Counted from the first letter of the stretch, positions 1 through 8,883 are shown. The stretch is 31,760 bases of DNA from RGIG4608 sp045635885 (GCA_045635885.1 JAZTWO010000071.1:1-31760), one strand, 5' to 3'. Numbers and translations: made by a program. The notes: generated by a model from the sequence alone, not told the origin.

Positions 1-94
1 TTTCTAAAATTTACTTTGCTAAACTATAGCCGTTTGATAGTGATATGGCTACATACCCAGTAGCAAATCACAGATTTTCGAATGTATGAGAAAA
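1..94. repeat. Terminal direct repeat, left copy
   Basis: These 94 bases are identical to the last 94 bases of the window (31667-31760), checked base by base. The repeat contains nested short inverted repeats: TTTGCTA at 15-21 with TAGCAAA at 61-67, TAGCC at 27-31 with GGCTA at 47-51, and GATTTTC at 73-79 with GAAAATC at 90-96. Either the molecule is circular or both ends lie in copies of a dispersed repeat. Confidence 0.95.
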
Positions 95-281
95 TCGTTA
101 TGTATTGTTTGATTTCAATCAAACAATACGATTTGCGCAGAATTTATTTTCAAAAAACGATTTAAAAGTTTTGCGTGCGGGGTTCCCCGAAGCGACATTT
201 ATGAGCTTTGGGGGTTCGCGCGATGCTTTTTCAAAAGCGACCTTTTTTATCTTTGTAACTATTCGATAAATCCCAATTTAT
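95..281. repeat. Right half of an inverted-repeat (MITE-like) element
   Basis: This non-coding stretch joins the terminal repeat to the first gene. It holds a 13-bp perfect inverted repeat with a 2-base centre (102-129), and GCTTTTTCAAAAGCG at 225-239, which is the exact reverse complement of 31495-31509. It ends in ATAAATCCCAATTTAT (266-281), which occurs again at the right end of the element at 9451-9739. Joined to 31436-31760 through the shared 94 bases it would make one element of about 510 bp with inverted ends. No ORF in it looks real. Confidence 0.6.
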
Positions 282-287
282 ATAACA

Positions 288-315
288 AAAAGCACCCACT
301 TTCGTGAGTGCTTTT
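288..315 (-). terminator. Rho-independent terminator of the FAD oxidoreductase gene
   Basis: A 12-bp stem with one mismatch (288-299 with 304-315) and a 4-base loop is followed on the minus strand by a T-rich tail. It starts a few bases past the stop codon of the minus-strand gene at 322. Confidence 0.85.
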
Positions 316-321
316 AATTTG

Positions 322-1917
322 TTAGTCAATTTTGAATTTTTCAAGCAATGCGAGAGCTGAAAGCACACCATCATAGGCACTTGTAACAATGCCGCCTGCA
401 TATCCTGCGCCCTCTCCTGCAGGGAAAACGTGGGGGTGAGCGATTGCTTGGCGAGATTTTTCGTCACGGAGCATTCTGATTGGTGACGTTGTTCTTGTTT
501 CAGGGCCTGTGAGTATCGCCTCGGGAAGATAGAAGCCGGGCATCCAATCGTCAAAGTCGGCAAATGACTCTGCGAGCGAAGAAACAACGTAGTTTGGCAT
601 ATATTCGCTTGGAGAAGCGGGAAGAGTGCCGATTTTATATGATGGTTTAACGCTCAAATCCTTGCCATTTGGAATTTTATTTTCAAAAATATCGCTCATT
701 TTCGCTATTGGTGCGCGATAGGAATTGGAAAGGGCAAATGCACTTTGCTCAATTTGTCTTTGAAATTCAATGCCTGCCAATGCGTGATCAGAGCCAAAAT
801 CTTCGGGAGTTACTGAAACGAGGAGAGCAGAGTTTGAGTTGTCTGCATCTCGATTAAATTCGCTCATTCCGTTGGTGACAATTCCACCGCACTCACTTGC
901 AGCGGGCACTACCGTGCCGCCGGGACACATGCAAAAGCTATAAACACTTCGTCCGTTTTTAAGGTGTGTAACAAGGTGATAGGTTGCTGTTTCAAGCGAG
1001 GAATCGTAATTTTTGCCGTAAACCAACTCATTCATATATTCTCTTGGATGTTCAATTCTCATACCCACGCCAAATCCCTTGGGTATTATTTGAAAACCAC
1101 TATTGTAAAGTGTACTGATTGTGTCACGGGCACTGTGTCCGATTGCCAAAATTGCGTCGGTGCAGGGGAGAATAATTTCCTCGCCATCCTTAATATATTT
1201 AATTGCCTCAAGCTTTTCGCCCTTGTAGATGAATTCGGTGAATTTTGCCCCGAAAATGAAGCTGCCACCGTTGTCGATTATCTTTTGGCGAATGTTTTTA
1301 ACTATTGAGCCAAGCTTGTCCGTGCCAAGATGGGCGGTTGCGGAGTATGAAATGTCAGCGGTTGCTCCTGCACGGATAAATTCGTCAAGAATTTTTTGCT
1401 TGGTTGCGTTTTTTGCTCCCACTTTTAATTTTCCGTCGGAATAAGTGCCTGCGCCACCTTCACCAAACTGCACGTTGCATTCGGGATTGAGAATACCAAA
1501 TCTTAAAAAGTTTTCAACTTCTTTTTCTCGCTCGTCAATGGGAAGTCCACGTTCAAGCACTATGGGACTTGCACCTGCCTCTGCCAAAATTAGAGCCGCA
1601 AAAAGCCCACATGGACCTGCTCCGATTACAACGGGTGAGAGGGAAGCGGTGTTATATTTTTTGTATGTAAATTCAAGCGCAGGTACTTCGACGGCAACCT
1701 TTTTGCGCAATTTGAATTTTTCTTCAAGCTCGGTATCAAAGCAAACTCCAATTGCCGCCTTGTAGCAAATATTTGATTTGTCGGTCAAATCAAGCGCAAG
1801 TTTTAATATTTCAAAATTTTTAATGTCCTCAATTTCTATTGGAAAGACAGATTCAATTTTGAATTTTATATCATTTTCGGTGAATTTGAGGGGTAATTTG
1901 ATGTCAATTCGTAACAT
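322..1917 (-). CDS. NAD(P)/FAD-dependent oxidoreductase, COG2509-type
   Basis: This 531-residue protein matches the uncharacterised FAD-dependent dehydrogenase family usually labelled COG2509. Residues 1-90 form a small N-terminal domain. The dinucleotide-binding loop GAGPCG is at 99-104, followed by a helix and the acidic end LERG near 121-124 that should hold the FAD ribose. The C-terminus has a second FAD-contact motif, PAGEGAGYAGGI. Such proteins are cytosolic flavoenzymes with unknown substrates. The ATG is preceded by AAAGGA at a sensible distance, and an extended -10 (TGGTATAAT) lies about 30 bases upstream. The gene is monocistronic with its own terminator. The family call is firm, but no reaction can be assigned. 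Confidence 0.85.
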   Translation of the reverse strand: MLRIDIKLPLKFTENDIKFKIESVFPIEIEDIKNFEILKLALDLTDKSNICYKAAIGVCFDTELEEKFKLRKKVAVEVPALEFTYKKYNTASLSPVVIGAGPCGLFAALILAEAGASPIVLERGLPIDEREKEVENFLRFGILNPECNVQFGEGGAGTYSDGKLKVGAKNATKQKILDEFIRAGATADISYSATAHLGTDKLGSIVKNIRQKIIDNGGSFIFGAKFTEFIYKGEKLEAIKYIKDGEEIILPCTDAILAIGHSARDTISTLYNSGFQIIPKGFGVGMRIEHPREYMNELVYGKNYDSSLETATYHLVTHLKNGRSVYSFCMCPGGTVVPAASECGGIVTNGMSEFNRDADNSNSALLVSVTPEDFGSDHALAGIEFQRQIEQSAFALSNSYRAPIAKMSDIFENKIPNGKDLSVKPSYKIGTLPASPSEYMPNYVVSSLAESFADFDDWMPGFYLPEAILTGPETRTTSPIRMLRDEKSRQAIAHPHVFPAGEGAGYAGGIVTSAYDGVLSALALLEKFKID

Positions 1918-1948
1918 ATCCGCCGTCCTTTAGTGTATTTGTAATAAT

Positions 1949-1954
1949 ATTATA
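1949..1954 (-). promoter_or_regulatory. Extended -10 promoter for the FAD oxidoreductase
   Basis: TATAAT on the minus strand is preceded by TGTGG, giving an extended -10 (TGnTATAAT). No good -35 is visible at 16-18 bases. The same TGTGnTATAAT form recurs at several promoters in this window. Confidence 0.55.
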
Positions 1955-2016
1955 CCACAAAAGTTGTATAAAAGAAACAAAAAATTGAATAATTAATTAA
2001 AAATTTTAAAAAGCAC

Positions 2017-2045
2017 TTGATTTTTAAAATTAATAGTGTTAAAAT
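2017..2045 (+). promoter_or_regulatory. Promoter of the M3-like lipoprotein gene
   Basis: TTGATT (2017-2022) and TAAAAT (2040-2045) are separated by exactly 17 bases, in AT-rich DNA 68 bases before the start codon. The ribosome binding site AAGGAGG follows just before the ATG. Confidence 0.65.
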
Positions 2046-2112
2046 TATATAAAAGTTAAATAAAAACCTTTTATTTATTTGAAATTTTTAATATTATTAA
2101 GGAGGAAAAACT

Positions 2113-3882
2113 ATGAATTTCAAATTAAAACTTTTAGCATTGCTTTTGGTTGTTATGATGATGTTCACATCTTGTGCAGTATCAATTGACACCATTTTGC
2201 AAAATATCCCATTTATTGGTGGAACAGAGGAGCAGACAACTACTCCTACAACAACAACTACACCTGTTGAAGATCCCGGTGTTGATGATCCCGGTGTTAT
2301 TGAGCCCGTTAAAAACCTCATTGACATTGAAACATTTGACAGAACAAAATACTCAAAATCAAGAAGTGAGCTTATTGCAATGTACACACTTACAGAAGAA
2401 GAGTTTGAAGTTGCAATGGCATTGCTTGACGCTATGGTTGAAACATCAAAAACTGCAGAAACAGTAGACCCTGTTGATGCTATTTATGAAGAGTTTGAAA
2501 TCGCTTTTTATCATCTTGCTCAACAGATGACAATTTCGATGATCATCTATTACTACAACACCGCTGACGAAACAGCAAGTGAACGTTATCTTGATACACA
2601 GGAAAAATTCTATGACCTTCAGGATAAGTATTTCCAGTCTCTCAGAACAATCTATCTTGAATCAGAACATCTTCGTGATGAGCTTTTTGAAGGTTGGACA
2701 GAACAGGAAATTGCTGAAATGCTTGAGTATGACCCAACTATTGTAGCTTTGAAGAAAGAAATTGAAGAGCTTCAGGTTCAGTTTGATAACCTTGATCAAA
2801 AAAGCCACGGATTTACTAAAGAAAGTGTAGAAATTTACAAGCAGCTTATTGTTAAGAACAATGAGCTTGCAGCACTTAACGGTTATGATAACTATTACGA
2901 ATATGCTTCAAAGAACGCTTACGGCAGAGATTATTCTGCTGAAGATCTTCAGTCATTCAGAGATAATATAGTTAAGTATGTTGTTTCTTCATATAAGTCA
3001 ATTTATTCTGATTTTCTTAAGTGGAAGAACTTGTCTTCAAGCCGTCAGGATACATTCCTTGGCTTTGTTAACGAGGACTTTGACACTACAAAGAAGAATT
3101 ATCTTCTTTTGTACCTCAACTCTCTTGAGGGTGAAATGGGTGAAGCTATGAGAGATATGTTTATCGGTAAGAACTGCATATTCTCTAACAATTCAAACTC
3201 TCATCCCACAGCTTTCCAAACATATCTTTATGAGGATGAAAAAGGAATTTGCATGTTCGGTCACAACGGACAAACCGCAAACACAATGGTTCACGAAATT
3301 GGACACTATTATGCAGCGACTGTAAACAAAGATCTTAACAACTATGACCTTTGCGAAACACATTCACAGGGTAATGAATTTTTGTTCATTAAGTTCTGTG
3401 AGGGTCAGTTGAATGCGGCTATTTATGATTGTGTAAGAGCATATAATCTTTTGTCAACTTGCCAAACAATGATTCTTGCAACAATTGTTGATGAATTTGA
3501 ACAGAGAGTATATGCGCTTGATAACGAAACAATTGCTAACATGACAAGCGACGATTTTGATGCAATTATGACAGAGGTTTGTGAACCTTACGGCGGCATT
3601 GATTGGGTAACAACAAATATTACAAATCCCAATGACTATTGGCGTTTGGTTGCTATTAGCAATCCTGTTTACTATATCAGTTATGCAATTTCTGCAGCAG
3701 CAGCTGTTGAAATCTTTGCTTTGGCAGAGATTGATGAAGCGGCAGCTTATGCGGCTTACATAACACTTGTTGAAGGTGTTACTAAAGAAGATGGATTCCT
3801 TGGTGCACTTGAAAAAGCAGGTCTTGACAGTCCTTTTGAAGAAGAGGCATTCCAGAAGATTTCTGTTACATTGATGAAATAA
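2113..3882 (+). CDS. Secreted M3-like (oligoendopeptidase F type) metallopeptidase lipoprotein
   Basis: This 589-residue protein starts with a lipoprotein signal peptide whose lipobox ends at Cys21 (FTSC). A threonine/proline linker at about residues 40-55 then holds the catalytic part away from the membrane. The zinc motif is HEIGH at 394-398, with Glu422 exactly 24 residues after the second histidine. That spacing matches the M3 family, and the cytosolic PepF at 7067-8863 has the same spacing. It should therefore be a surface-anchored zinc peptidase acting on extracellular oligopeptides. Overall similarity to PepF outside the active site is low, so the subfamily and substrate are uncertain. 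AAGGAGG precedes the ATG, and a shared terminator follows. Confidence 0.8.
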   Translation: MNFKLKLLALLLVVMMMFTSCAVSIDTILQNIPFIGGTEEQTTTPTTTTTPVEDPGVDDPGVIEPVKNLIDIETFDRTKYSKSRSELIAMYTLTEEEFEVAMALLDAMVETSKTAETVDPVDAIYEEFEIAFYHLAQQMTISMIIYYYNTADETASERYLDTQEKFYDLQDKYFQSLRTIYLESEHLRDELFEGWTEQEIAEMLEYDPTIVALKKEIEELQVQFDNLDQKSHGFTKESVEIYKQLIVKNNELAALNGYDNYYEYASKNAYGRDYSAEDLQSFRDNIVKYVVSSYKSIYSDFLKWKNLSSSRQDTFLGFVNEDFDTTKKNYLLLYLNSLEGEMGEAMRDMFIGKNCIFSNNSNSHPTAFQTYLYEDEKGICMFGHNGQTANTMVHEIGHYYAATVNKDLNNYDLCETHSQGNEFLFIKFCEGQLNAAIYDCVRAYNLLSTCQTMILATIVDEFEQRVYALDNETIANMTSDDFDAIMTEVCEPYGGIDWVTTNITNPNDYWRLVAISNPVYYISYAISAAAAVEIFALAEIDEAAAYAAYITLVEGVTKEDGFLGALEKAGLDSPFEEEAFQKISVTLMK

Positions 3883-3902
3883 TCAATAACAAATAATAAT
3901 TT

Positions 3903-3928
3903 AAGCCCACTCCGTTTGGAGTGGGCTT
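3903..3928. terminator. Bidirectional terminator between convergent genes
   Basis: A perfect 11-bp stem (3903-3913 with 3918-3928) has a GTTT loop. It lies between the plus-strand peptidase and the minus-strand flavoprotein gene. The T-run is better on the plus strand. Confidence 0.9.
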
Positions 3929-3932
3929 TTCA

Positions 3933-4553
3933 TTATCTTATAAAATTTGTTCTTGCGGGATTTTCTTTTTCCGGCAGACCGAATTTCTCTTTACCAAGCT
4001 CAATGCTTTTCATAAGGAAGAGCATATTGTTTGCCAAGGTTCGCATTGTTTGCAAGCCCTCAAGGTCCTGCTCGGCTTCGCCCTGCGCACCACCGTGAAC
4101 ACTATTCCAATATTGACTTGATGCAATTGGCATGCCGCTTATTGTAAAGTATTTGTTAAGTTGGTCGAACGTTGCAGAGCATCCACCTCGTCTTGCAACG
4201 ACAACTGATGCGCCAACCTTCATTCGCTTATCGAATTGAGTGCTGTAAAAAAGTCTGTCAAGGCAGGCAACAAGAGTTGCATTTGCGTTTGCATAATAAA
4301 CGGGTGAGGCGATTACCATGCCGTCGCATGCTTCAAATTTAAGAGCAAGCTCGTTTACAATATCGTCTATAACGCAATTTTGACGTCCGTTGTGACAGGC
4401 GGCACAGGCAAGGCATCCACGAATATTCATGTTTCCAACCTGAACCATATCAACTTCAACACCGTTTTCTTCAAATATCTTAGATATTTGTGAAAGGGCG
4501 AGGGAAGTGTTCCCGTTAACTCTTGGACTTCCGTTAATGATTAATACCTTCAT
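3933..4553 (-). CDS. Flavodoxin-fold NAD(P)H-dependent reductase with a Cys cluster
   Basis: This 206-residue protein of the flavodoxin-like FMN reductase superfamily starts at MKVLIINGSP. The phosphate-binding loop GSPRVNGNT spans residues 8-16. Four cysteines follow at 47, 50, 53 and 60 (CxxCxxCx6C), the compact spacing typical of iron-sulfur flavoproteins, so a [4Fe-4S] cluster besides FMN is possible. The ASPVYYANANA segment is the usual second FMN contact. I chose the ATG at 4553 because the flavodoxin fold begins there; the in-frame extension upstream would overlap the preceding gene. It lies 4 bases after the YitT-hydrolase fusion, so the two are probably cotranscribed. Substrate unknown. 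Confidence 0.8.
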   Translation of the reverse strand: MKVLIINGSPRVNGNTSLALSQISKIFEENGVEVDMVQVGNMNIRGCLACAACHNGRQNCVIDDIVNELALKFEACDGMVIASPVYYANANATLVACLDRLFYSTQFDKRMKVGASVVVARRGGCSATFDQLNKYFTISGMPIASSQYWNSVHGGAQGEAEQDLEGLQTMRTLANNMLFLMKSIELGKEKFGLPEKENPARTNFIR

Positions 4554-4557
4554 AAAA

Positions 4558-5922
4558 TCAGTCCCTATTAAGAATAAAATTGATGATGTGGCTTGCGGTG
4601 ATTTTAATCTGTTCAAGATTTGTGATTGTAGCATCACCGTCGCCTCTTTGTTCACCATACATTCCAAAATATGCGTGATTTCCGCCTTCTATAACAACTT
4701 CAGAATAATCTTCTGGCAAATTGGATTTATTCTTTTGGTATTTATCCAAGTTCAAAACTTTGTCTTGGCTACCAAAAATGGAAACTGTGGGAATTGATGA
4801 GATGTTTGCGGTTGAATAAGAGCCAAGCAAAACAACGCCTTCAAAAATGTCGCTATGAACTGAAGCACAGCTTGCTGCCATTGTTCCGCCGAGTGAGTGA
4901 CCACCGATATACCAAGTGTCAATTTCAGGATAAAGTTCAATCGCCTTCATAGCTCGGTTAATTCCGAGGAATGCAAGGTTGCACGGCATTTCAACCACCA
5001 CGCACAAAATACCTTGTTCTGCACACTCCTCAAGAAGTGGAGCATATGAGATATATTCAATCTTTGCGCCGGGATAGAATACAAGACCTGCCTTAATTTC
5101 TCCGTCGGGAGCATAGGCGGTAAAGCCCTTTTCGGGCTCAAGCACTTCAACGGTTTCGTGCTGATTGTTACTGATTGTGATATAATCTGCTTTGTAGTAA
5201 TCATTAATGTAGATAATGCCAATAGTAAAGATTATTACAAGCACAAATCCTGTGATAAGAATGGGAATCCAATGCTTTCTTCTGCTTGAAATTGTATGCT
5301 TAACACTTGATCTTTTGGGGGATGTTGCAATAAAGTCAAGCATGGGCATGAACGTTGTCATAAGAAGAAGTGAGTAGATAATCGCCTTAAGTCCGAATAC
5401 GGGCAAGAAGAGAACGATGATGATAAAGTCTTTAATAAAGTGGAACCAACCAAAGTTAAAGTCACCTTTTTTAACGATTGACATTGTCAAAACGTATTCA
5501 CCGTTGGGCGAGCTTCCGTATCTAAGCATGATACCCGTACCCAACTCGATACAAAGCATACCAAACAATGTTGCAAGAAGAACGTACGGAATGTGAAGGT
5601 GAAGGAATTGGTCGAAAAGCATAACAAAGAGGGAGTAAGTAACCGTACCCATTGCCATGTTAAAGATGAACTTTGCGTTCATCAAACGCCACGCAAGTGT
5701 GTAACAGAATGCGTTAAGCACAAGGGAAGATACTGAAACCTCGATTTTACCGTTTGTGTAATATTCAATAAGACGACAGATACCGATAAGACCACCATCG
5801 GCGGCTTCACTGTCTATGTGGACTGTAGTACCAAACGCAACCAACGCAGAACCCAAAATTGTGAAAAGAAGGTTTTGGTAGTTGATGTTGGAAAAGAATT
5901 TTCTTAATGTTCTTGATTGCAT
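4558..5922 (-). CDS. YitT-like membrane protein fused to an alpha/beta hydrolase
   Basis: This 454-residue protein has two parts. Residues 1-200 resemble the YitT/DUF161 family of integral membrane proteins, with several hydrophobic segments and the motif SSPNGEY. After a basic stretch (214-217), a further transmembrane helix (about 218-240) leads into an alpha/beta hydrolase of the Abhydrolase_5/dienelactone-hydrolase type. That part has the nucleophile elbow GHSLG (Ser343), a likely acid at Asp387 and a likely catalytic histidine at His416. Stand-alone relatives of the hydrolase part usually carry one N-terminal helix, so this is a fusion. The usual C-terminal YitT domain (DUF2179) is missing. 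GAGAGGTG precedes the ATG. The hydrolase side is unknown and the function unassigned. Confidence 0.75.
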   Translation of the reverse strand: MQSRTLRKFFSNINYQNLLFTILGSALVAFGTTVHIDSEAADGGLIGICRLIEYYTNGKIEVSVSSLVLNAFCYTLAWRLMNAKFIFNMAMGTVTYSLFVMLFDQFLHLHIPYVLLATLFGMLCIELGTGIMLRYGSSPNGEYVLTMSIVKKGDFNFGWFHFIKDFIIIVLFLPVFGLKAIIYSLLLMTTFMPMLDFIATSPKRSSVKHTISSRRKHWIPILITGFVLVIIFTIGIIYINDYYKADYITISNNQHETVEVLEPEKGFTAYAPDGEIKAGLVFYPGAKIEYISYAPLLEECAEQGILCVVVEMPCNLAFLGINRAMKAIELYPEIDTWYIGGHSLGGTMAASCASVHSDIFEGVVLLGSYSTANISSIPTVSIFGSQDKVLNLDKYQKNKSNLPEDYSEVVIEGGNHAYFGMYGEQRGDGDATITNLEQIKITASHIINFILNRD

Positions 5923-5943
5923 TAGTTTTTCACCTCTCTATTT

Positions 5944-6696
5944 TTATGTGAGTAAAACGTCTGAAATAAGCATTAAACAGAAGCCGATAAGCAAGGCATA
6001 GGTTGCTCCTCTTTCGTTTCCGTGTGCGTGAGTTTCGGGAATCATTTCGTCACTGATAACGTAAAGCATTGTACCACCTGCAAATGCGAGGGAGAAGGGG
6101 AGAATTATTTGTGCAACACTAACCGCAAAATAACCAATCATTGTGCCAACCACCTCAACAAGACCGGTAGCCGCCGCACAAATGAATGTCTTTTTGGGGC
6201 TGATTCCGCTTGCGAGCATTGGCGCAATAATAACCATACCCTCAGGAATATTTTGAAGGGCAATACCACCTGCAATCAACAATGCCTGCGAGGAATCTCC
6301 TGCGCCAAAGCCAACGCCTGCGGCAATACCCTCGGGCAAATTGTGAATTGCAATTGCTGTTACGAAAAGCAACACCTTATTTAAGCTTGTGTTGTTATGC
6401 TCTTCAATGTCCGGACCAACCAATTTATGAAGGTGTGGGACGAGCTTATCAACAAGATTGAGGCAGAATGCACCAACGAATATGCCAATAACCGTTGTTA
6501 CAATTCCAAATTCTCCACCATATTCAATGGATGGCAGAATCAATCCAAGCACAGCCGCCGAGAGCATAACGCCTGCGGCAAAGCCAAGGGTTATATCAGT
6601 GAATTTGTGCGATATTTTTTTGAATGCAAAACCAAGCAGTGCGCCAAAAACTGTTGCGCTGCCCACTCCAAGAGCGGTTAATAATACTAAATTCAT
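5944..6696 (-). CDS. ZIP family divalent metal transporter
   Basis: This 250-residue membrane protein belongs to the ZIP family, close to the ZupT/GufA branch. The two metal-site motifs are HNLPEG (118-123) and QNIPEG (148-153), with a third candidate ligand at Glu181. Eight hydrophobic segments are likely. A short histidine-containing stretch lies before helix 4, and THAHGNERG is at 222-230. It should import zinc, iron or manganese across the cytoplasmic membrane. I chose the start at 6696 because GGAGA sits 8 bases upstream; longer in-frame starts lack a ribosome site. It is the first gene of a likely three-gene operon and has its own promoter. Confidence 0.88.
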   Translation of the reverse strand: MNLVLLTALGVGSATVFGALLGFAFKKISHKFTDITLGFAAGVMLSAAVLGLILPSIEYGGEFGIVTTVIGIFVGAFCLNLVDKLVPHLHKLVGPDIEEHNNTSLNKVLLFVTAIAIHNLPEGIAAGVGFGAGDSSQALLIAGGIALQNIPEGMVIIAPMLASGISPKKTFICAAATGLVEVVGTMIGYFAVSVAQIILPFSLAFAGGTMLYVISDEMIPETHAHGNERGATYALLIGFCLMLISDVLLT

Positions 6697-6739
6697 AAAA
6701 TATATCTCCAAATATAACTTTACACAATAATACATAGTA

Positions 6740-6768
6740 ATTATAGCACACTTTTTTTATTTTTTCAA
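6740..6768 (-). promoter_or_regulatory. Promoter of the ZIP operon
   Basis: On the minus strand TTGAAA (6763-6768) and TATAAT (6740-6745) are 17 bases apart, with an extended -10 (TGTGCTATAAT). The 5' leader is about 35-40 bases. Confidence 0.75.
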
Positions 6769-6824
6769 TATAAAATAATATTTTTATTCAGTATATTCAC
6801 AAATATTTTATTTTGACAAAAAAC

Positions 6825-6866
6825 AAAAAGCAAAGGATTGCACTTGCGCACAATCCCCCGCTTTTT
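6825..6866. terminator. Orphan hairpin terminator in a divergent intergenic region
   Basis: A two-part stem, AAAAAGC/GCTTTTT outside and GGATTG/CAATCC inside with an internal loop, is flanked by T-runs on both strands. It lies between divergent genes (ZIP and PepF), where neither needs a terminator. An unannotated short transcript may therefore end here. A weak minus-strand promoter candidate (TTGTCA-18-TACTAT) lies near 6980-7010. The rest of 6697-7066 is AT-rich, with one 7-bp inverted repeat at about 6909-6929. Confidence 0.5.
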
Positions 6867-7001
6867 TAGGAAAAAATATGAAATTATGAAAAAACGTCTT
6901 ATCAATATGAAATAATACTAATTTCATTGTTTAAATAATATCACACCTGTCTTAAGCTACACTAACAATACATAATATATAGTATTTGTTGCTCAAAAAT
7001 C

Positions 7002-7030
7002 TTGACAAATCAAGGGTTTTGCTATAAAAT
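7002..7030 (+). promoter_or_regulatory. Promoter of pepF
   Basis: TTGACA (7002-7007) and TAAAAT (7025-7030) are separated by 17 bases, about 37 bases before the start codon. Confidence 0.8.
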
Positions 7031-7066
7031 ATATATATTGGTAATTTTGTAAAAAGGAGATAAATT

Positions 7067-8863
7067 ATGAAAGACAGAAAAGACATTCCCGCAAAATATA
7101 AGTGGGACTTGTCCGTGATTTATGCGGACGAAAAGGCATTTTATGATGATTATGCCAAGGTTGAAAAGATGCTTAAGGAATTCCCTAAGCACGAAAAGAC
7201 AATGACAAAGAGTGCAGAAGGACTTTATAACTGCCTTCGTGCGATGTGCGACGTTGAAGCGATTATTGAAAAGCTTTGGAGCTATGCTTCTCTTAACTTC
7301 TCGGTTGACTCAACAAACAACGCTTTCCAAGCACTTAACGGTAAGGTTCGTGCGCTTGCAGTTGGGGCAGGCAGTGCATCTTGGTTTGTTGACCCCCGTT
7401 TGCTCTCACTTGACGTTGAGGTTATTAACGGTTGGTTTGCAGAATATCCTGCGCTTGAAACATTCCGCAGAATGATTGAAACAACAATGAGAACAAAGCC
7501 CCACATGCTCTCTGACGAGTGTGAGCAGCTTATGTCCAAGCTTCAGGATGGCTTTGGCACTCACGGTGACATCAGAAGTATTTTTGCAAACAGTGACCTT
7601 CGTTTTGGCAAGATTAGAAACGAAGAGGGAAAGCTTGTTGAACTTACAGACACAAACTACGTTACATTCCTTATGAGTGGTGACAGACGTGTTCGTCAGG
7701 CGGCATTCAGAAAGATTTATGAAACATATGCACAGTTTGGCAACACATTTGCAACAACATTTAACGCAATGGTTCGTGAAAGAGGTACTCTTGCAAAGGT
7801 TAGAGGTTATAAGAACTCTATTACAGCGTCCACATTCCGTGACGAAGTAACACCCGATATTTATAACAACCTTATTAATTGTGTTCACACAGGACTCCCC
7901 GTGCTTTACGATTATTATGAATTGAAGAGAGAGGTTCTTGGACTTCAGAAGCTTCATCTTTATGACGTTTATGCGCCCCTTATTGGTGAACTTGACAGAG
8001 TTTATACTTATGACGAGGCAGTTACAGAGGTTCTTGAAACAGTTAAGATTTACGGTGATGAGTATTACAATGCTTTGAGCGACGGTCTTCTTAACAAGGG
8101 TTGGGTTGACGTATATCCCTCAAGAGGTAAGCGTGGCGGCGCATTCAGCGCAGGTACACCCGTAACCGAGCCATACATTCTTCTTAACTACAAGGAAACT
8201 CTTGATGACGTGTCCACACTCGCTCACGAAGCAGGTCACTCAATGCATTCTTGGTTCTCAACTCACTATAACGAGCCCCACAACTCTAACTACACAATTT
8301 TCGTAGCAGAGGTTGCATCCACTGTGAATGAACTTCTTTTGTTCCACAGAAAGCTCCGTGAATGCACAGACGATAACGAAAAGCTCTACATTCTCAATCA
8401 GTTGATGGAAACATATAAGGGCACACTTTACCGCCAGACAATGTTTGCGGAATTTGAAAGAGATATGCACGCGATGAGTGAAAAGGGAACTCCTCTTACC
8501 GCCGACGTGGTAAACAAGCACTATTATAAGCTTGTTAAGAAGTATTTCGGACGTGACGTTGCGGTTGACAAGCAGATTTCTATGGAATGGATGAGAATTC
8601 CTCACTTCTATTCAAGCTTCTACGTTTATAAGTATGCAACCTGCATTTCTGCGGCTTCTGCTATCGTTAAGAGAATTGAAAACGAAGGCGATGCTTATGT
8701 AAATCAGTACATTGATTTCCTTAAGTGTGGCGGCTCCAAATCTCCTCTCGATTCACTCCTTGTTGCAGGAATTGATATGAGAGATCCCGAAGTTGTTAAC
8801 GGCGCTATTGAAGATTTCAAAAATGCAGTTGAAGAATTCAGAGCGATTTATAATAAGAGATAA
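7067..8863 (+). CDS. pepF: Oligoendopeptidase F
   Basis: This 598-residue cytosolic zinc peptidase of family M3B has the usual length for PepF. The catalytic motif HEAGH is at 387-391 and the third zinc ligand, Glu415, lies in VAEVAST 24 residues further on. The N-terminal helical domain starts with the typical PAKYKWDLSVIY. The C-terminal RIPHFYSSFYVYKYATC segment is the family's substrate-binding region. There is no signal peptide. It cleaves imported or internally produced oligopeptides. AAGGAG precedes the ATG, a consensus promoter lies just upstream, and a hairpin follows, so it is probably monocistronic. Confidence 0.95.
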   Translation: MKDRKDIPAKYKWDLSVIYADEKAFYDDYAKVEKMLKEFPKHEKTMTKSAEGLYNCLRAMCDVEAIIEKLWSYASLNFSVDSTNNAFQALNGKVRALAVGAGSASWFVDPRLLSLDVEVINGWFAEYPALETFRRMIETTMRTKPHMLSDECEQLMSKLQDGFGTHGDIRSIFANSDLRFGKIRNEEGKLVELTDTNYVTFLMSGDRRVRQAAFRKIYETYAQFGNTFATTFNAMVRERGTLAKVRGYKNSITASTFRDEVTPDIYNNLINCVHTGLPVLYDYYELKREVLGLQKLHLYDVYAPLIGELDRVYTYDEAVTEVLETVKIYGDEYYNALSDGLLNKGWVDVYPSRGKRGGAFSAGTPVTEPYILLNYKETLDDVSTLAHEAGHSMHSWFSTHYNEPHNSNYTIFVAEVASTVNELLLFHRKLRECTDDNEKLYILNQLMETYKGTLYRQTMFAEFERDMHAMSEKGTPLTADVVNKHYYKLVKKYFGRDVAVDKQISMEWMRIPHFYSSFYVYKYATCISAASAIVKRIENEGDAYVNQYIDFLKCGGSKSPLDSLLVAGIDMRDPEVVNGAIEDFKNAVEEFRAIYNKR

Positions 8864-8883
8864 GAGATAAGATATAAAAAACG

